A stretch of 64,000 nucleotides of DNA from positions 1,488,001-1,552,000 of the forward strand of contig OZ257127.1 in assembly GCA_965278965.1 (NCBI GenBank), in the 5' to 3' direction. Shown here piece by piece: positions 61,673 through 64,000 of the stretch. The translations under genes were made by a program, and so were the position numbers. How positions within the stretch are numbered: the stretch's first letter is position 1; each line of letters opens with the position of its first letter. The notes beneath the pieces are model-generated. The model had not been told where the DNA came from. It saw only the letters and a program-made list of their open reading frames with translations, and did no database searches. Source of the stretch: UBA10649 sp965278965 (GTDB lineage: Bacteria; Actinomycetota; Actinomycetes; S36-B12).

Positions 61673-61999
61673 CTACTCGTCGGCGTGGTCGCCGTCGTCG
61701 TGCGCCTCGTCCACGGGGGGTCCGCTGGGCAGGTTCGGGTCGACGGGGCAGTCGCCGTGCCAGAACGGGCTGTCCGGCGGCGGCGGGGTCGCGTAGCCGG
61801 CGGGCTGGTCGAACAAGAACGCCTCCGCCCGCGCGAGGTAGGCGGAGTTCGCCGCGACGCCCTCGGGCGTGCTGAGGTCCCAGCCGCAGGCCTGGTCGGA
61901 CCCGCCGCCCGCGTCGACCCGGGCGATGAACCCGACGGTGAGCGCCCCAGCGATGACGATGCCGGCCGCCGCCAGCAACGCAGTGGTTCGTCCGGACAC
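61673..61999 (-). CDS. Small membrane-anchored or secreted protein
   Basis: A 108-residue protein: an N-terminal hydrophobic stretch (TTALLAAAGIVIAGALTVGFIA) that anchors it or is a signal peptide, followed by an acidic, Pro-rich extracellular tail with two cysteines (ACGWDLSTP...GDCPVDPN) and a C-terminal run rich in Asp and His (DEAHDDGDHADE). It could bind metal at that tail. It is convergent with the dehydrogenase gene. No family recognised. Confidence 0.65.
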   Translation of the reverse strand: MSGRTTALLAAAGIVIAGALTVGFIARVDAGGGSDQACGWDLSTPEGVAANSAYLARAEAFLFDQPAGYATPPPPDSPFWHGDCPVDPNLPSGPPVDEAHDDGDHADE

Positions 62000-62111
62000 C
62001 CGCCCAGGCTAGGAGGGCGGCCGGGGTGCGGCTCGGACCGGCGCGCCCGGCAGGGTTGTGGTATCGGGCCGGGATCACCGCCGCGACACGCCCGGCACGA
62101 CATCTAGGGGC

Positions 62112-62140
62112 TTGCTCGGCCTCCCGCACCCACATATGGT
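62112..62140 (+). promoter_or_regulatory. SigA-type promoter of the riboswitch-nrdA transcript
   Basis: -35 TTGCTC (62112-62117), 17 bases, then -10 TATGGT (62135-62140). The expected start point near 62147 coincides with the beginning of the riboswitch. Confidence 0.65.
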
Positions 62141-62146
62141 GTCGCT

Positions 62147-62342
62147 TGCAGCTGGTCCGGCCCGTCATCCAGACGGGCCGGGGCAAGAGGGAACCCGGTG
62201 AGAGACCGGGACTGCCCCGCAGCGGTGAGCAGGAACGACCACCGTCAACAGCACTGGGTGCGCACGCACCTGGGAAGCGACGGTCAGTAGGTGTCGGGCG
62301 TTCGCGCCCGGCGTGCCCGCGAGTCCGAAGACCTGCCAGCGC
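62147..62342 (+). ncRNA. Cobalamin (B12) riboswitch
   Basis: The leader contains CAAGAGGGAACCCGGTGAGA, then the B12-box ACTGCCCCGCAGCGGTGA (62211-62228), and the distal GAGTCCGAAGACCTGCC (62321-62337), the conserved blocks of an adenosylcobalamin riboswitch, with the usual long variable stems between. It precedes nrdA, so B12 represses the B12-independent reductase when a B12-dependent one (class II) can work. The 62000-62110 stretch upstream holds no gene; about 130 bases follow before the nrdA start. Confidence 0.9.
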
Positions 62343-62472
62343 ACCGCACGCGACCGTGTGCGGTGGTCCGACGCCGCGTGGGACGGCCGACGGCGTCGAC
62401 GCCTGCGTGCAGGCGCGTGTCGTCCCCTCCTCCGCGGCCCGGACCTCGTCCGTCGGCTTCGAGGAGGAAGCG

Positions 62473-64000
62473 ATGACCACCACTGCCCCTGACCCCGTGG
62501 ACGCCCTGCCGGGGATGCCTCCCGCACCACGGCGCACCCAGATGCACGTCCGCAAGCGCAACGGCGACACCGAGCCGGTCGACGTCAACAAGATCGTCCG
62601 CGCCGTGGACCGCTGGGCCGGCGACCTCGTCGACGTGGACCCGCTGCGCGTCGCCACCCGCACGATCAGCGGCCTGTACGACGGGGCGACGACCGCCGAG
62701 CTCGACCGCCTCTCGATCCAGACCGCGGCCGAGATGATCGGCGAGGAGCCCGAGTACTCGCGGCTGGCGGCCCGGCTGCTGGCCGCGTACATCGACAAAG
62801 AGGTCCGCGGGCAGGGCACGGCGTCGTTCAGCCAGGCGATCGCGCTCGGTCACGGCCTCGGGCTCATCGGCGACGAGACCGCCGCGTTCGTGGCAGCGAA
62901 CGCGCGCAAGCTCGACTTCGCCGTCGACGAGACCGCCGACCAGCGGTTCGAGTACTTCGGCCTGCGCACCGTGTACGACCGCTACTTGCTGCGCCACCCG
63001 CAGAGCCGGCTCGTCGTCGAGACCCCGCAGTACTTCCTGCTCCGCGTCGCGTGCGGGCTCGCGCAGACCCCGGCGGAGGCGATCGGCTTCTACCGGCTCA
63101 TGTCCTCGCTGGCGTACCTGCCGAGCAGCCCGACGCTGTTCAACTCCGGCACCCGGCACACGCAGATGTCGTCGTGCTACCTCGTCGACTCCCCGCGCGA
63201 CGAGCTCGACTCGATCTACGAGCGCTACCAGCAGGTCGCGCGCCTGTCGAAGTTCGCCGGCGGCATCGGCATCTCGTGGTCCCGCGTGCGATCGCGCGGC
63301 GCGTTGATCCGGGGCACCAACGGCCAGTCCAACGGCATCGTGCCCTGGCTGCGGACGCTCGACTCGTCGGTCGCCGCGGTCAACCAGGGAGGCCGCCGCA
63401 AGGGGGCGGCGTGCGTGTACCTCGAGCCGTGGCACCCGGACGTCGAGGAGTTCCTCGAGCTCCGCGACAACACCGGCGAGGACGCCCGCCGCGCGCACAA
63501 CCTCAACCTCGCCAACTGGATCCCGGACGAGTTCATGCGCCGGGTCGAGGCCGACGCGGACTGGTCCCTGATCGACCCCGACGAAGTACCGGAGCTGCCC
63601 GACCTGTGGGGCGAGGAGTTCGACCTCGCCTACCGCGCCGCCGAGGCGGCCGGCCGGGTCGTGCGCACCGTCCGCGCCCGCGACCTCTACGGCCGCATGA
63701 TGCGCACGCTCGCGCAGACCGGCAACGGCTGGATGACGTTCAAGGACGCAGCAAACCGGACGTGCAACCAGGTCGGTGCGGGCGGCGGCGTCGTCCACCT
63801 GTCGAACCTGTGCACCGAGATCATCGAGGTCTCCAGCGACACCGAGACGGCCGTGTGCAACCTCGGCTCCGTCAACCTCGCCGAGCACCTGACCGACGGC
63901 CCCAAGGGTCCCGAGCTGGACTGGGAGCGACTGCGGCGCACCGTGCGGATCGCCGTGCCGTTCCTCGACCGCGTCATCGACGTCAACTACTACCCGAGCC
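62473..64000 (+). CDS. nrdA: Class Ia ribonucleoside-diphosphate reductase alpha subunit (partial)
   Basis: The first 509 codons are in the window. An ATP-cone (about 22-110, MHVRKRNGDTEPVDVNKIVRAVDRW) leads into the reductase barrel: QMSSCYLVDSP holds the first active-site Cys, GIGISWSRVRSRG, NQGGRRKGAACVYLEPWHPD, RRAHNLNLANWIPDEFM, and SNLCTEIIEVSSDTETAVCNLGSVNLAEH with the thiyl Cys. This is the class I pattern, not NrdJ. ATG 62473 follows AGGAGG. The preceding B12 riboswitch suits a backup role to a class II enzyme. Confidence 0.93.
   Translation, partial: MTTTAPDPVDALPGMPPAPRRTQMHVRKRNGDTEPVDVNKIVRAVDRWAGDLVDVDPLRVATRTISGLYDGATTAELDRLSIQTAAEMIGEEPEYSRLAARLLAAYIDKEVRGQGTASFSQAIALGHGLGLIGDETAAFVAANARKLDFAVDETADQRFEYFGLRTVYDRYLLRHPQSRLVVETPQYFLLRVACGLAQTPAEAIGFYRLMSSLAYLPSSPTLFNSGTRHTQMSSCYLVDSPRDELDSIYERYQQVARLSKFAGGIGISWSRVRSRGALIRGTNGQSNGIVPWLRTLDSSVAAVNQGGRRKGAACVYLEPWHPDVEEFLELRDNTGEDARRAHNLNLANWIPDEFMRRVEADADWSLIDPDEVPELPDLWGEEFDLAYRAAEAAGRVVRTVRARDLYGRMMRTLAQTGNGWMTFKDAANRTCNQVGAGGGVVHLSNLCTEIIEVSSDTETAVCNLGSVNLAEHLTDGPKGPELDWERLRRTVRIAVPFLDRVIDVNYYPS

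Overview
The window is from a high-GC (about 70%) actinobacterium. The evidence is strong G/C bias at third codon positions, many GTG starts, starts that overlap the previous stop by four bases, probable leaderless starts behind TANNNT -10 boxes, SigA-type promoters, DasR-like operators, and a class Ia ribonucleotide reductase under a B12 riboswitch. I cannot name the genus; a Micrococcales member is a weak guess. No rRNA, tRNA, CRISPR array, transposase or phage gene was seen.

Layout. 1-9.6 kb holds mixed accessory genes: regulators with their palindromic operators, thioesterase, VOC, OsmC and methyltransferase genes, and an SMR exporter (Gdx type) directly behind a guanidine-III riboswitch. 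9.6-12.8 kb holds a MarR/azoreductase pair with twin operators, a lipoprotein/small membrane protein/DsbB operon and a matrixin-like protease. 12.8-28.9 kb is the most unusual block. It is a one-strand catabolic island: tatA, an N,N-dimethylformamidase-like protein, a LacI regulator, a substrate-binding-protein homologue without an export signal, an EthD protein, an amidohydrolase, an MBL hydrolase, an SDR, 2-oxoacid dehydrogenase E1 beta and alpha, a degenerate alpha/beta-hydrolase protein, and a complete peptide-type ABC importer with a Tat-exported binding protein. Near-identical LacI-type palindromes lie at three promoter regions, and a divergent one precedes lacI.

29-39.3 kb holds an ABC-2 exporter with a LolA-like partner, a decarboxylase pseudogene with two frameshifts, small enzymes and two tandem secreted paralogues. 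39.3-50.2 kb is an amino-sugar/cell-wall recycling regulon (murQ, nagA, SIS-type deaminase, GH3, sugar ABC importer, GntR, ROK-like kinase) with three DasR-like sites, followed by a diguanylate cyclase. 50.2-54.7 kb holds an SIS/sugar-kinase pair and a TetR/glycosyltransferase pair. 54.8-61.7 kb is a polyamine uptake and oxidation operon. 62.1-64 kb has a B12 riboswitch and the start of nrdA.

Working together. In the LacI island a small molecule is probably imported by the ABC system, hydrolysed by the amidase-like and amidohydrolase enzymes, oxidised by the SDR and cleaved by a TPP-dependent E1; the substrate is unknown. In the amino-sugar regulon GlcNAc/MurNAc saccharides are imported, cleaved by GH3, phosphorylated, and funnelled through MurQ, NagA and NagB-II to fructose-6-phosphate. 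Four intergenic hairpins also occur; two pairs share sequence between distant sites and look like dispersed palindromic repeats.
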